A stretch of DNA of 64,000 bases from Bradyrhizobium lupini. GTDB lineage: Bacteria > Pseudomonadota > Alphaproteobacteria > Rhizobiales > Xanthobacteraceae. The stretch's first letter is position 1. Each line of letters begins with the position of its first letter. This document shows positions 45,365-56,385 of this stretch, piece after piece. The position numbers and the translations under genes were made by a program. The DNA lies in NCBI RefSeq assembly GCF_040939785.1, contig NZ_CP162553.1:930001-994000 (forward strand), written 5' to 3'. Below the pieces are notes generated by a model. It was not told the DNA's origin, searched no databases, and worked only from the letters and a program-made list of their open reading frames with translations.

Positions 45365-46907
45365 ATGAGATACGGTCCAAGTGTCCTGATGCGTGGCGTC
45401 GTGGGGCTGGCCACCGCGTCATTTTTGATTGCGCAGGCCAATGCCGCCACCCTGCTACGCGAAGCCACCATCGGAGAACCGCCGCCGCTCGATGTCATGC
45501 TGACGACCGCCGACGTCGCATCGGTCATCGGCCGCCACATCTTTGAGACCCTGTATGCGCTGAGACTCGACCTATACGCCGCGTCCGATGCTGGCCGAGG
45601 GCGATCGCACGGAAGACGGCGGTCGGACCATCGTCATCAAGCTCCGCGAAGGTGTCCTCTTCCACAACGGTAAGGAGATGACCGCCAAGGACGTAGTCGC
45701 CTCGATGACGCGATGGGGCAGTTTCGGTGCACGCGGCAAGCTCCTGATGGCGGCGGCTACGTCGGTCGAGGCGACCGGAAAGTATGAAGTCACGCTGAAA
45801 TTGTCCGCGCCGAACGGCGCCTGGAAGGCTCTCATTGCGGACGTCAATGGCGGTCTTGCGATCTATCCGGAAGACATAGCCGCCAAAGCGGGGAACCGGC
45901 CGATCGAGCAAAAGGACTATATCGGCACCGGGCCCTACAAGTTCGTCGAGTGGCGGCCGAACCGCTATGTCGAGGTGGAGAGGTTCGAGGGCTACAAGCC
46001 GGTGAAGGAAAAGGGTGACGGCTTCGCCGGCGCCCGCGTTGCGAGCTTCGACAAGATCCGGTTCATTCCGGTGCCTGACGTCGGCACGCGCGTGAGCGGC
46101 GTGCAGGCGGGTGACTACGACTATGCGGAAATGATCTCCGGCGATCTGTACGAGTCCCTGAGCAAAGATCCATCGGTCCAGGTGCAGCGTACCAACGCGC
46201 CGATCTTCGGCCTTTTCTTCATGAACTCGAAGCAGGGAATCCTGAAGGACAATTACAAGCTCCGCCGCGCCATCCAGACCGCGCTGGACAAGTCGCAGGC
46301 GCTGCGCGTCGCCTTCGGTCCCAAAGACCTGTGGAATGCCGAAGGATCGATCTTTCCCAATGGCACCCCCTGGTACTCGACGGAAGGCGCCTCAAATTAT
46401 AGTGCGCACGATCCGAAGAAGGCCAAGGAGCTCGCAAAGGAGGCGGACTACACGGGGACGCCGATCCGCCTACTGGTCTCGACGAACTATCAGGCACACT
46501 ATGACGAAGCCTCTGTCTTCACCCGTCAGCTGGCCGACGCCGGAATCAATGTTCAGATGATGGTCGTCGATTGGGCGACCCTTCTGAAGATGCGCGGCCA
46601 GCCGGAACAGTGGGACATCTTCGTCACCCACCATTCCTTCGCGCCGGACCCGCTGCTGCTCACGTTCCTGAATGCGAGCTATCCCGGCTGGTGGGACAGC
46701 CCGGAGATCGGCTCGCTTCGGGCCGAGTTGATCAACACGACCGATCCAGCCGCGCGCAAGTCAACATGGGACAAGATCCAGTCGCTGATCTATGAGCAGG
46801 TACCGGTGATGAAAGTAGGCGATGCCTACACCTACGACATTGCTTCTCCCAAGCTCAAGGGGCTCAACCCAAACGGTCCCGTGTTCTGGAATGTGTCCAC
46901 GAAATAA
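45365..46907 (+). CDS. ABC transporter substrate-binding protein, family 5 (dipeptide/oligopeptide), one frameshift
   Basis: Signal peptide MRYGPSVLMRGVVGLATASF ending IAQANA. An extra A at 45563 interrupts FETLYAL-DSTYTPRPM. After it the SBP_bac_5 pattern follows: KLREGVLFHNGKEMTAKDVV, YIGTGPYKFVEWRPNRYVEV and RRAIQTALDKSQALRVAF. Corrected length is 513 residues. First gene of a DppABCDF-like operon; with an RpiR regulator the ligand may be a sugar-peptide or glycoside rather than a plain dipeptide. Confidence 0.88.
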
Positions 46908-46985
46908 GGACGGGCAATGAGGCCGCGAGGACTGTCGAGCGCCGGCGCCGGCGCGCATCGTTGCCGCTGACAGGCGCCCAATCAC

Positions 46986-47929
46986 ATGTGGTCTTACGCA
47001 TTCAAGCGCGCAGGAACGACGGCGGTGACGCTGCTGGCAGCGTCCATCATCATCTTCGCGTTCATCCATATCGTGCCGGGTGACCCGATCTATGTTTTGC
47101 TCGGTGATACCGCGACTCCCGACCAGATCGACGCCTTGCGACACCAGCTCGGTCTCGACCAACCGATCATCCTGCAATATCTCACTTGGGCCGGCCATGT
47201 GCTCGAGGGCGACCTCGGGCGGTCGATCTTCTTCCAGGCGCCCGTGCTGTCGGTGATTGCCGATGGCGCCGAGACCAGCACCTTGCTCGCCACCATGACG
47301 ATGATCTGGGTTGCGGTCATCGGCGTGCCGATCGGAATGATTGCGGCGGTCCGGCACGGCACGTGGCTCGATCAGGGATTGTCCGGTGGGGCGATGCTGA
47401 TGGCCTCGATACCCACGTTCTGGGTCGGGCTCTATCTGATCCTGATCTTCGCCGCGTGGCTCGGCTGGTTTCCTAGCTCCGGCTATCCGTCGATCTTCGA
47501 AGGCGGTGTCATCAATCTCCGCTATCTCGTCCTCCCCAGCCTGGCGCTTGCGGCTCCGAATGCTGCTTTGATCCTGCGGCTGACGCGCGCCAGCATGCTC
47601 GACGTCTCCCGGGAGGACTACGTGCGCACGGCGCGGGCAAAGGAATCCGGCCGTGGCAGGTCGTGCGCCGCCACATCTGGCGCAATGCACTCCTGGCGGT
47701 CGTCTCGGCCTTCGGCTTCACCTTCGCCGCGCTGCTGTCCGAGGCGGTGGTGACCGAAACCGTGTTTGCCCTGCCCGGCATCGGCCGCCTCGTCGTTCAG
47801 TCGATCCTTCGCCGAGACTACCCTGTGATCCAGGGCGTCATCCTGGTCACCGTGGTGGTTTATCTCCTGATCAATCTGATCGTCGATCTGAGCTATCGTC
47901 TGCTCGATCCGCGGGTTGAACTTCAATGA
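46986..47929 (+). CDS. ABC transporter permease (DppB-like), one frameshift
   Basis: N-terminal MWSYAFKRAGTTAVTLLAAS, then FIHIVPGDPIYVLLG, the DppB/OppB signature. A G is missing at 47642-47643 (ARAKG-IRPWQVV). The EAA-type loop RRHIWRNALLAVVS and the C-terminal span follow in the next frame. Corrected length is 314 residues. Overlaps the next gene by four bases. Confidence 0.88.
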
Positions 47930-48786
47930 GCAGCAACAGCGTGACATTGTGGCTCAAGCCGTTCATCGCCCGCCCGATCGCGCTGGCCGGGCTCGGCGTC
48001 CTTCTGGCGACTGTGCTCGCCGCGGTCTTCGCACCCTGGCTGTCGCCTTACGATCCGTATGCCATCGATCCCCTGATCCGCCTGACGCCCCCGAACATGA
48101 CCCACTGGTTCGGCACCGACCAATTCGGCCGGGATACCCTGTCGCGCACCATTCATTCAGCACGCATGGCACTTTTGATCGGCTCGGGCGTGGTCGTCTT
48201 CGCTCTCGCGACAGGCGTTCCGGCCGGCGTACTTTCCGCACTGTTCCCGCGGCTGGGTCACCTGCTGATGCGCATGGTCGACGTGCTGATGGCCTTCCCG
48301 ACTCTGCTTCTCGCACTTGGCCTGATTGTCATCTTGAGCCCGAGTGTGGCCACCGTCATTCTGGCCATTGGGATCGGCTACATGACGACGACGACCCGCA
48401 TCGTCTACGGACTGACGCTGCGCTTGCGCGCGGAAACCTATGTCGAGGCGTCCCGCAGCATGGGCGCCGGAGCGGCATGGCTCATCAGTCGGCACATCTT
48501 GCCGAACCTGGTCTCGCCACTTCTCGTGCAGGCCAGCTTCGTCTTCGCGTTCGCGCAGCTCGGCGCGGCTTCACTCGATTTCCTGGGCCTCGGCGCCCCT
48601 CCGGACATTCCGAGCTGGGGCAATATGCTGGCGGAGTCACGGACCTTCATCACCCGCGCGCCGTGGCTGCTCTTCTTCCCGGGCATGATGATCGTGGCGA
48701 CGGCATTTTCTCTGAACCTGGTCGGCGATGCATTGCGCGATCGACTCGATCCGCGGTTCCGTCAAGTCTTTGGTGAGAAGGGTTAG
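47926..48786 (+). CDS. ABC transporter permease (DppC-like)
   Basis: 286 residues. HWFGTDQFGRDTLSRTIHSA is the DppC N-terminal signature; EASRSMGAGAAWLISRHILP is the EAA loop; FLGLGAPPDIPSWGNMLAES is the conserved C-terminal block. Intact and coupled to DppB by ATGA. Confidence 0.92.
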   Translation: MSSNSVTLWLKPFIARPIALAGLGVLLATVLAAVFAPWLSPYDPYAIDPLIRLTPPNMTHWFGTDQFGRDTLSRTIHSARMALLIGSGVVVFALATGVPAGVLSALFPRLGHLLMRMVDVLMAFPTLLLALGLIVILSPSVATVILAIGIGYMTTTTRIVYGLTLRLRAETYVEASRSMGAGAAWLISRHILPNLVSPLLVQASFVFAFAQLGAASLDFLGLGAPPDIPSWGNMLAESRTFITRAPWLLFFPGMMIVATAFSLNLVGDALRDRLDPRFRQVFGEKG

Positions 48787-48789
48787 GCC

Positions 48790-49764
48790 GTGCTGACAGT
48801 TTGCGACCTTACGGTGTCAGTGGGGCCGGAAACCGCGCCGGTCGACATCGTCGCGGGCGTGTCCTTCGGCTTGGCCAAGGGCGAAATCCTCGGCCTCGTC
48901 GGCGAGTCCGGCTGCGGAAAGAGCATGACCTCGCTTGCGGTCATGGGATTGCTGCCGCAGCCCGGTCCCCGAGTCCGGGCCGGGCGCGTCCTGTTGGAGG
49001 GCTGCGACGTAACGCAGCTGCAGCCCTGGCAACGTGTCGAAGCGGGCCACGGCCGCATGGCAATGATCTTTCAGGAGCCGATGACCTCACTGAACCCTGT
49101 TCGTCGGATCGGCGATCAGATCGCCGAAGCCGTACGCGTGCATGAGGGAATTTCGGGCGCAGCGGCGCTGGTCCGTGCGCGCGAACTGCTCGAACTGGTA
49201 CGTATGCCCGACCCCAAAATGCAGCTGTCCGCGTATCCGCATCAGTTGTCCGGAGGCCAACGCCAGCGGGTCATGATCGCGATTGCGCTGGCCTGCAGGC
49301 CACAGGTGCTGGTCGCCGACGAACCGACCACTGCGCTGGATGTCACTATACAGGTTCAGATTCTCGGGCTCCTGCGCGAGCTCTGCAATCGGCTCGATAT
49401 GGCGATATTGTTCATCACTCACGACATGGGAGTCATTGCGCAGCTCGCCGATCGTGTCGCTGTCATGTACGCCGGCCAGATCGTGGAAACCGCTTCAGTC
49501 GATGCGCTGTTCGGCGCACCCCGTCATCATTACACCCGCGGACTGATGGATTGCATGCCGTCGCGAAATTCCGGCGCGCGCCGGCTGCCGACCATTTCTG
49601 GTCAGCCGCCGCTGCCAGGTTCGGTCGCCGCTGGCTGCGTGTTTGCCTTGCGTTGCGCAGCGGTGCGCGATGAGTGCCGCGTGGCGACCCCGCCCCGCCT
49701 GGAGGCTTCCCAAGGGCACGAGGTGCTCTGCGCGTTTCCGCTGGCCGGCGGAGAGCTGCCATGA
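48790..49764 (+). CDS. ABC transporter ATP-binding protein (DppD-like)
   Basis: 324 residues from GTG 48790. Walker [27 protein letters not shown] (Q-loop), [15 protein letters not shown], Walker [14 protein letters not shown]-loop FITHDMG, and the oligopeptide-transporter C-terminal domain with Cys residues (GCVFALRC) typical of DppD/OppD [4Fe-4S]-type tails. Coupled to the next ATPase gene by ATGA. Confidence 0.92.
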   Translation: MLTVCDLTVSVGPETAPVDIVAGVSFGLAKGEILGLVGESGCGKSMTSLAVMGLLPQPGPRVRAGRVLLEGCDVTQLQPWQRVEAGHGRMAMIFQEPMTSLNPVRRIGDQIAEAVRVHEGISGAAALVRARELLELVRMPDPKMQLSAYPHQLSGGQRQRVMIAIALACRPQVLVADEPTTALDVTIQVQILGLLRELCNRLDMAILFITHDMGVIAQLADRVAVMYAGQIVETASVDALFGAPRHHYTRGLMDCMPSRNSGARRLPTISGQPPLPGSVAAGCVFALRCAAVRDECRVATPPRLEASQGHEVLCAFPLAGGELP

Positions 49765-50726
49765 GCGGCAATGTAATCCTCGAGGTCCGGGACATGATGG
49801 TCTCGTTCAGTGCCAGGCGGGCCGGTCGGAAATACCGGGTGCAGGCGGTGGATAGTGTATCGCTGTCGCTGGCCGAAGGCGAGGTCCTCGGGATCGTGGG
49901 CGAGTCCGGCTGCGGCAAGACCACGCTGGGCCGAGCCCTCGTCGGCCTGGTCCAGCCCGACAGCGGCAACTTCAATTTGAAGGGAACCGAAATGATCGGA
50001 GCCCGCGGCTCCGGCCTCCGCGAGATGCGTCTGAGCGTCCGGATGGTTTTCCAGGACCCCAATGCATCGCTCAACCCGCGGCGCGCAATTGGAGATTCGG
50101 TGGCGGAGGCGGCCGACATCAGCGGCTTCTTCAAGAACCGCGCCGAGCGCAGCGCGGCCATAGCTGCCGCCTTGACGGCCGTCGGGTTGAACCCGTCTTT
50201 CGCCGCTCGCTACCCCTACGAACTGAGTGGCGGGCAACGGCAACGGGTCGGAATCGCACGCGCCATTCTTCCCACGCCGTCCATCATCGTCGCCGACGAG
50301 CCGGTCTCGGCCCTCGACGTGTCCGTGCAGGCCCAAGTGCTCAATCTGATGATGGATCTGCGTGACCAATTGAGACTGTCGATGCTCTTCATCTCGCACG
50401 ACCTTGGCGTGATCGGGCAGATCAGCAGCCGCGTTGCTGTCATGTATATGGGCCGCATCGTGGAGCAGGCCGGGACGCGGACGGTCCTGGATCATCCGCT
50501 CCATCCCTATACGCGCGCGTTGGTGGCGGCAATTCCGAAGCCCGATCCATCGAAACGGATCCAGGGCGCGATCGAAATGGGTGAACCGCCAAGCCTCTTC
50601 ACGCGACCGCACGGCTGTGCATATGCGCCCCGCTGCCCTATGGCCAGCGATCGCTGTCTCGTCGATGTGCCACAACTTCGATTTGTCGGTGCGGACGGTC
50701 GGACGATCGCCTGCCACAACGTATAA
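49761..50726 (+). CDS. ABC transporter ATP-binding protein (DppF-like)
   Basis: 321 residues from ATG 49761. Walker [43 protein letters not shown], Walker B IIVADEPVSALD, and a C-terminal CAYAPRCPMASDRC cluster. Pairs with DppD to energise the importer. Last gene of the operon. Confidence 0.92.
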   Translation: MSGNVILEVRDMMVSFSARRAGRKYRVQAVDSVSLSLAEGEVLGIVGESGCGKTTLGRALVGLVQPDSGNFNLKGTEMIGARGSGLREMRLSVRMVFQDPNASLNPRRAIGDSVAEAADISGFFKNRAERSAAIAAALTAVGLNPSFAARYPYELSGGQRQRVGIARAILPTPSIIVADEPVSALDVSVQAQVLNLMMDLRDQLRLSMLFISHDLGVIGQISSRVAVMYMGRIVEQAGTRTVLDHPLHPYTRALVAAIPKPDPSKRIQGAIEMGEPPSLFTRPHGCAYAPRCPMASDRCLVDVPQLRFVGADGRTIACHNV

Positions 50727-51065
50727 CCAGCGAGTGCCGCGCGCCGCGAAATGACGCAACGCCTACGATTGATTTCTCCTCTATTCGAGCGATCCAATTC
50801 AAGCGGCGGCAGTCCGCGGCCGCCATGCGGCTGGCGGGTGCAAATCGGGAAGCCTGACGCCTGTTGCACCGCGATGTTAATCGCGACGCAACATTCAAAA
50901 TGAGACTGCCCGTTAAGCCGCGCACGGCTCCAGCACGTGCGCTGCATCGGAGTTCGGTTAGCCTCCGTTTCAAGCACCGTTAGCCTTGTCCGAACGCCGC
51001 ACCGCGCGGCGGGCGCGTCAAGGCGCGGTGAAAAACAGTGACAAGAACGCCCAGGGAGGAGAGCA
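50727..51065. other. intergenic region between two importer operons
   Basis: 339 bases without a gene. It holds a two-part palindrome at 50862-50893 and a good ribosome binding site (GGGAGGAGA) for the binding-protein gene at its right end, so the promoter of the 51-64 kb operon should lie here. Confidence 0.5.
50862..50893. promoter_or_regulatory. two-part palindrome (operator or hairpin)
   Basis: Outer arms TGTTGC/GCAACA and inner arms CGCGAT/ATCGCG around a GTTA centre, 32 bases with a two-base mismatch between arms. It lies 173-204 bases before the binding-protein gene. It could be an operator or the terminator of the dipeptide-type operon; the symmetric two-arm layout favours a protein site. 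Confidence 0.45.
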
Positions 51066-52317
51066 ATGTTGAAAGGCAGTCTAGGACTGATCGCGTTGAG
51101 CAGCCTGTTACTTTCGGGCACCGCCTTCGCACAGGAGAAGATCAAGGTCGGCGTCACCGCGACGCTCGAAGGCACCTACACCGTACTCGGCGAGGACGGC
51201 ATCCGCGGCTTCCAGACGGCCCTCAACGTCCTCGGCAAGAAGGTCGGCGACAAGGAACTCGAATTTGTCATCGCCTCGACCGACGCGACGCCGGACTCCG
51301 CCGTACGAGCCGTGCGCAAGCTGATCGAGCAGGACAAGGTACAGATCCTGCTGTCGCCGCTCTCTGGTGACGAAGGCATCGCGGTCAAAAATTTTGCAAA
51401 GACCCATCCCGAACTGACCTTCATCAACGCCGCCTCCGGGGCCCAGGAAACGACCTATGTCGATCCGGCTCCGAACTTTTTCCGCTACAACATGGACGGT
51501 GCGCAGTGGCAGGTGGGCCTCGGCAAATATGCTTATGACGAAAAAGAAGTATCGCAAGATCGCGACCGTCGGCGAAGACTACTCCTTCATCTATACGCAG
51601 GTGTTCGGCCTCGTGCTCGAGTTCTGCGGTGCCGGCGGACAGGTCACCAACCGGCAATGGGTGCCGCTCGGCACCAAGGACTTTGCCTCGGTCATCGCCG
51701 CACTGCCCGACGACGTCGACGCAATCTATCTCGGCCTCGGCGGCGCCGACGCCGTCAACTTCCTGAATCAGTACCAGCAGGCCGGCGGCAAGGCGCATCT
51801 GATGGGCGGCTCGATCATGATCGACCAGACCATCCTGTCGTCCAAGGGAAACGCCAAGAATGCCCTGATCGGCACGCTGGCCGCGAGCGGCCAGGCCGAC
51901 ACTTGGGAGAACCCAAGTTGGCAGAAGTTCGTGAAGGACTATCAGGACGCCTTCCCGCCCAACAAGCGCTTCCCGAGCCCATCGCTGCTCGCCACCAACT
52001 ATTACGGCTCGACCATGGCGCTGATCCAGGCGCTCCGCCAGGTCAATGGCGATCTCTCCAACAATCAGGCCAAGTACAAGGAGGCCCTTGCCAAGATCGA
52101 GATCGACGCACCCAACGGCAAGATCAAGCTGGACTCCAACCGCCAGGCGATCGGCACCAACTTTGTCACCGAGGTCGTCGACGACGGCAAGGGCGCGCTG
52201 TTCTCAAAGGTCGTGAAGGTGATCCCGGACGTCAACCAAACGCTGGGCTACGATCCCGCGGTGTTCGCCAAAATCGGTTTGCCGAGCCGCACAGTACCGG
52301 AATGTAAGAAATACTGA
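51066..52317 (+). CDS. branched-chain-type ABC substrate-binding protein (LivK-like), one frameshift
   Basis: Signal peptide MLKGSLGLIALSSLLLSGTA ending FAQ. Peripla_BP_6 features: VGVTATLEGTYTVLGEDGIR, VRAVRKLIEQDKVQILLSPL, TFINAASGAQE. An extra A in the run 51541-51545 (YDEKKYRKIATVGEDYSF) breaks the frame. Corrected length 416. The ligand is unlikely to be a simple amino acid given the downstream molybdenum hydroxylase; aromatic or N-heterocyclic compounds are more plausible. First gene of the 51-64 kb block. Confidence 0.88.
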
Positions 52318-52447
52318 CCTAGTCTCATTCGCGAGCGATGACCGGCCGGGGAGAGATTTGCCAGAAGCGCGACACGTGCGCCCTTGCATTCTCTCCTCGG
52401 TTGTTGAACGCTACCAAAAAATACCAAGAGCTTTTGGGAGGAGAGGC

Positions 52448-53327
52448 ATGAGCCGGGCGCTCGCCGTCTTCCACGGCCGCTTTGGTCGGGCGACGGTCTA
52501 TCAGTTGAACCGCCCTTTCAACATCCACGCACATCGCGAAGGTCATTTGATCTTCCATGTCGGCGGGCGTTCCGCATGCATCGATGTCAGTGACGGACGT
52601 TACGAGCTCACCGAAGGTTCCGTCGTCGCGGTCAATCCGTGGGAGCCGCATAATTTCCTGCCGTCCGATCTCGAAGGCGGCGCCGTTTTCTTCGTGCTCT
52701 ACGTCAATGCGGAGTGGTTTGCGCCCGACGCGCCCGGCGCCGACCGCCTGCGCTTCGGCCGCACCCAGTTCACGCGGTCCGTTGCGCTGGACAAGCACAT
52801 CAGGCACGCAGCCGCCCTCGTGTGCGGCGCTCCCTCGCTCAACAGCCTCGATGGCGAGCTGAGAAGCCTGATCGACATCTGTTATGACGAAAGCTGGCAA
52901 CAGGCGGCGACCGCGCGCGATCCGCGCGCAAACGGTTCCGTCACGGATTTTCGCGTGCGCAAGTGCATCAAGATGATGTCGGAGAAGTCCTGGCGCCGAG
53001 ATCGAGCTCGATACCATCGCGCGCAGATCTGGCCTTTCCCGGCCGCATTTCTACCGGCTCTTCCGCACCCAGACCGGCGTCACGCCACACCTCTATCTCA
53101 ACACGCTGATGATGGAGCAGGCGCTGGAGGCGCTGGTGGCGAGCGAAGCGCCGATCGCCGATATCGGCTTCGATCTCGGCTTCTCGTCGCAGAGCGGATT
53201 CACCCGCTTCTTCGCTGCCAATGTCGGCATGGCGCCGACCGATTATCGCCGCGCGGCCAGGTTTTGCGCGCCTGAGGTCACGCGAAAAGATACTCACGAT
53301 CAAGCGCCTCCGTTACAGCCGCATTAG
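52448..53327 (+). CDS. AraC-family regulator, one frameshift
   Basis: ATG 52448 follows GGAGGAGAGG. N-terminal cupin-like domain (FNIHAHREGHLIFHVGG, VVAVNPWEPHNFL), C-terminal HTH pair (LDTIARRSGLSRPHFYRLFR and IADIGFDLGFSSQSGFTRFF). One C too many at 52996-52997 (SWRR-EIELDTIA). Corrected length is 292 residues. It lies between the LivK and LivH genes on the same strand and probably activates the operon in response to the transported compound. Confidence 0.85.
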
Positions 53328-53338
53328 GATGCGACAAA

Positions 53339-53362
53339 CGCGATCCCGAAACGAGGATCGCG
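53339..53362 (+). terminator. hairpin after the AraC gene
   Basis: CGCGATCC (53339-53346), loop of eight, GGATCGCG (53355-53362), 12 bases after the AraC stop. May end a regulator transcript or mark an intercistronic processing site. Confidence 0.5.
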
Positions 53363-53425
53363 CGCGATAGGGAGCGCACGTTCATGGCAGGGCTTGCGGC
53401 CGGCGACGGTCTGCGTGCCCCTCCG

Positions 53426-53439
53426 CCCCGCTTGCGGGG
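53426..53439. repeat. short GC palindrome, REP-like
   Basis: CCCCGC-TT-GCGGGG followed by TGAGAG. Palindromes of this kind (CCCGCTTGCGGG within pyrimidine/purine tracts) recur between genes in Bradyrhizobium-type genomes; only one copy is visible here, so the repeat nature is inferred. Confidence 0.35.
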
Positions 53440-53475
53440 TGAGAGATGGGGTGACGCGAAGACGGAGCAACGATA

Positions 53476-54486
53476 ATGACCCGCTTTGTCGAACGCCATC
53501 CCGCCTGGGCACTGATTGTCATCATCGCAATCGCGGTAGCACTCTGGCTGATTTTCGCAGTGTGGCCGCAGAGCGTCGAAGATGCGTTCGGCCGCAAGCG
53601 GGTCTTCCTCAACGCGCTCTTCAACGGCATCACGCTCGGCGGTCTCTATTTCCTCGTCGCCAGCGGCTTTACGCTGATCTTCGGCTTAATGCGTAACGTC
53701 AACCTCGCGCACGGCTCGCTCTATTTGTTCGGCGGCTATGTCGGCTACGCCATCAGCGTCGCGACCGGTTCATGGGTCCTCAGCTTCATCGTCGCTTTCA
53801 TCCTGACGGCACTGGTCGGCGTCCTGCTCCAGGTCCTCGTCTTCCGCCGCATGGAAGGCCAGGACCTGCGCCAGACCATGGTGACGATCGGACTCTCGAT
53901 CGTGTTCGCCGATTTGATGTTGTGGGCATGCGGTGGCGATTTCTATCAGATCCAGACCCCGAACTGGCTGATCGGACCTGTGGAGCTGCCGCTGGTCACT
54001 GCGGTCAAGTCCTCTGGTGAGCCGGTCTATCTCCGCTATCCCCTGGTCCGACTCGTGATCTTCGTCGCCTCCGTCGTGATCGGCGTGGCGATGTGGCTGG
54101 CGCTCAACCGCACGCGCATCGGCATGATCATCCGCGCCGGGGTCGACGATCGCGACATCCTGGCTGCGACCGGAGTACGGATCCAACTCGTTTTCGTGGT
54201 GGTGTTTGCGCTCGGCGCCGGCCTCGCTGGCGTTGCGGGCGTTGTCGGCGGAACGTTCCAGTCGCTCTCACCCGGCGAGGATATCCGCTTCCTGCTCGCC
54301 TCCCTCGTCGTTGTGATCGTCGGTGGCATGGGCTCGATCCCAGGGGCTGCGCTGGGCGCGCTCATCATCGGCCTCGCCGAACAGCTCGGCTCGGTCTACA
54401 TCCCGACCTACGCCATCGTCGTGACCTTCCTGATCATGGTTTTGGTGCTGGCAATTCGGCCGCAGGGCCTGTTGACGAGGCGCTGA
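53476..54486 (+). CDS. branched-chain-type ABC permease (LivH-like)
   Basis: 336 residues, eight or so spans. FNGITLGGLYFLVASGFTLI and LMRNVNLAHGSLYLFGGYVG are the LivH signature; IRAGVDDRDILAATGVRIQL is the ATPase-contact loop; IVGGMGSIPGAALGALIIGL near the C-terminus. The N-terminus has an extra hydrophobic segment (ALIVIIAIAVALWLIFAVW) before the usual start. One base separates it from LivM. Confidence 0.9.
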   Translation: MTRFVERHPAWALIVIIAIAVALWLIFAVWPQSVEDAFGRKRVFLNALFNGITLGGLYFLVASGFTLIFGLMRNVNLAHGSLYLFGGYVGYAISVATGSWVLSFIVAFILTALVGVLLQVLVFRRMEGQDLRQTMVTIGLSIVFADLMLWACGGDFYQIQTPNWLIGPVELPLVTAVKSSGEPVYLRYPLVRLVIFVASVVIGVAMWLALNRTRIGMIIRAGVDDRDILAATGVRIQLVFVVVFALGAGLAGVAGVVGGTFQSLSPGEDIRFLLASLVVVIVGGMGSIPGAALGALIIGLAEQLGSVYIPTYAIVVTFLIMVLVLAIRPQGLLTRR

Positions 54487-54487
54487 C

Positions 54488-55609
54488 ATGTCCCTCGCCC
54501 ACGACGCCCGCGTCCCGGTTCGTCCCGCCACTGCGGTGCAGCGCTCGAAATTGCGCGGATGGCCGGAGATCGACAATCCGGCGGCCTGGGCCGTCGCGGC
54601 CATTCTCCTAATCATGCCCCTGATCGCCAACGGCTTCTTCCTGATCGAGATCTTTGCGACCACGCTGATCCTCGGAACCATGGCGCTGAGTCTGATGTTT
54701 CTTGCCGGCTATGGCGGCATGGTCAGCCTGATGCAGCTCACCATCGCGGGTTTCTCCGCCTATATGGTCGCGGTGTTTGGCGTCAGCGGCAACGCCAATA
54801 TCAGCCTGGGCTGGCCGTGGTGGCTTGCGGTCCCAATGGCGCTCGCGCTCGCGACCATATTCGGCACGCTCGGCGGCGCGCTGGCGGTGCGCACCGAGGG
54901 CATCTACACCATCATGATCACGCTCGCGATCGGCGCGGCGTTCTATTATTTCACTAACCAGAACTGGGCGATCTTCAACGGTCATACCGGCATCAATACC
55001 GTTGCCACACCGCATTTCTGGGGCGTCAACTGGCGCGCCGACATTCCATTCTACTATATCGTCCTCGCAGTAGCCGCGCTGTGCTACTTCGCCGTCGACT
55101 ACATCTCCCGCGCACCGTTCGGCCTCGCGTTGCAAGGTGTCCGCGACAATCCCCGCCGCATGGCGGCACTCGGCTTCAACGTCAATGCGCATCGCGTCGC
55201 GGCCTACGTCTTCGCGTCCTTCGTCGCGGCGCTGGCAGGGGTACTCCAGGTCTGGAATTACCGGCAGATTTCGCCGGGATCCGTGAGCGTTGGGGCCTGC
55301 ATCGATATCCTCATCATCGCAGTCGTCGGCGGCATCACGCGTCCCATCGGACCCTTTATCGGCGCGCTGATCTTCGTACTGCTGCGGACCTTCGCACTCG
55401 ACTTCCTGGTCAAGCTGGGGCTCGACGGCAACCGCTTTCGGCTCCTGATCGGCCTCGGCTTCCTCGCTATCGTGTTCTGGTCCTCGGACGGCGTCATCGG
55501 ACTCTGGCAGAGCTGGCGGCGCCGCCAACGCTCCGGCGCGGCAAGTTCAAGCGGACGACGTGGCCGAGAATCTGACCAAGGATCCAGCCAAGGATCCCAC
55601 CATGGATAG
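54488..55609 (+). CDS. branched-chain-type ABC permease (LivM-like)
   Basis: 373 residues. SLMFLAGYGGMVSLMQLTIA, GALAVRTEGIYTIMITLAIG and LQGVRDNPRRMAALGFNVNA are LivM hallmarks; IIAVVGGITRPIGPFIGALI follows. The C-terminus is hydrophilic and overlaps the LivG gene by 50 bases if LivG starts at GTG 55560. Confidence 0.9.
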   Translation: MSLAHDARVPVRPATAVQRSKLRGWPEIDNPAAWAVAAILLIMPLIANGFFLIEIFATTLILGTMALSLMFLAGYGGMVSLMQLTIAGFSAYMVAVFGVSGNANISLGWPWWLAVPMALALATIFGTLGGALAVRTEGIYTIMITLAIGAAFYYFTNQNWAIFNGHTGINTVATPHFWGVNWRADIPFYYIVLAVAALCYFAVDYISRAPFGLALQGVRDNPRRMAALGFNVNAHRVAAYVFASFVAALAGVLQVWNYRQISPGSVSVGACIDILIIAVVGGITRPIGPFIGALIFVLLRTFALDFLVKLGLDGNRFRLLIGLGFLAIVFWSSDGVIGLWQSWRRRQRSGAASSSGRRGRESDQGSSQGSHHG

Positions 55610-56385
55610 CGTCGCGCAACGCCTCTCTGTCGTGGGCGCCGGCGCGGCGCTGGAGCTGCGCGGCGTGACACGTCTGTTCGGCGCGCTGGCGGCACTCACC
55701 GACATCACCATTACCGTCCGCCCCGGCGAACGGCGCGCCGTGCTTGGCTCTAACGGCGCCGGCAAGACTACGCTGTTCAACTGCATCACCGGCGACTTCC
55801 CACCTTCTTCCGGCACCATCCGCTTCTTCGGCGAGGACGTCACGCACTTCCCGCCCTATGAGCGCATCCGCCGTGGCCTGCGCCGGACTTACCAGATCTC
55901 CGCGCTGTTTCCGGGCCTTACCGTCCAGGACAATGTCTACCTCGCCTGCCGTGGCGTCTCACGGGGACGCTTCTCGTTTCTCCGCCCCGGTCAGAACGAT
56001 GCGTTGATGCACGCGGCCGAAAATCTCGTGCAGGCCGTCCATCTCTCGGGCGTGAAGGATCAGCGCGTTGCCGAGCTCGCGCATGGCCAGCAGCGCCAGC
56101 TCGAGATCGCACTTGCGCTTGCCGGCGCGCCGCGATTCTGTCCTGTTCGATGAACCCGCCGCGGGGCTGTCGCCGACCGAGCGTGCCGAGCTGATCGAGA
56201 TATTGACCTCCCTGCCCGCGCATATCGGCTACATCATCATCGAGCACGACATGGACGTCGCCCTGCGCGTCGTCGAGAGCGTCACGATGATGCACAACGG
56301 GCGGATCTTCAAGGAAGGCCGTCCGCAAGAGATCGAGTCCGATCCCGAAGTGCAGGAGCTTTACCTCGGAGGCGGCCATGAATGA
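55560..56385 (+). CDS. branched-chain-type ABC ATPase (LivG-like), one frameshift
   Basis: Start GTG 55560 (alternative ATG 55602). Walker A LGSNGAGKTTLFNCI, TYQISALFPGLTVQDNVYLA, AHGQQRQLEIALALAG (signature with AHGQQ), then an extra T at 56139 breaks the Walker B region: the next frame gives LFDEPAAGLSPTER and IIIEHDMDVALRV. Corrected length is 274 residues. Overlaps the LivF-fusion gene by eight bases. Confidence 0.88.

Noticed and set aside
48790..50726. The two DppD/DppF genes as a recent duplication
   Set aside because: They show the normal sequence differences of the two distinct ATPase subunits of dipeptide-type importers.
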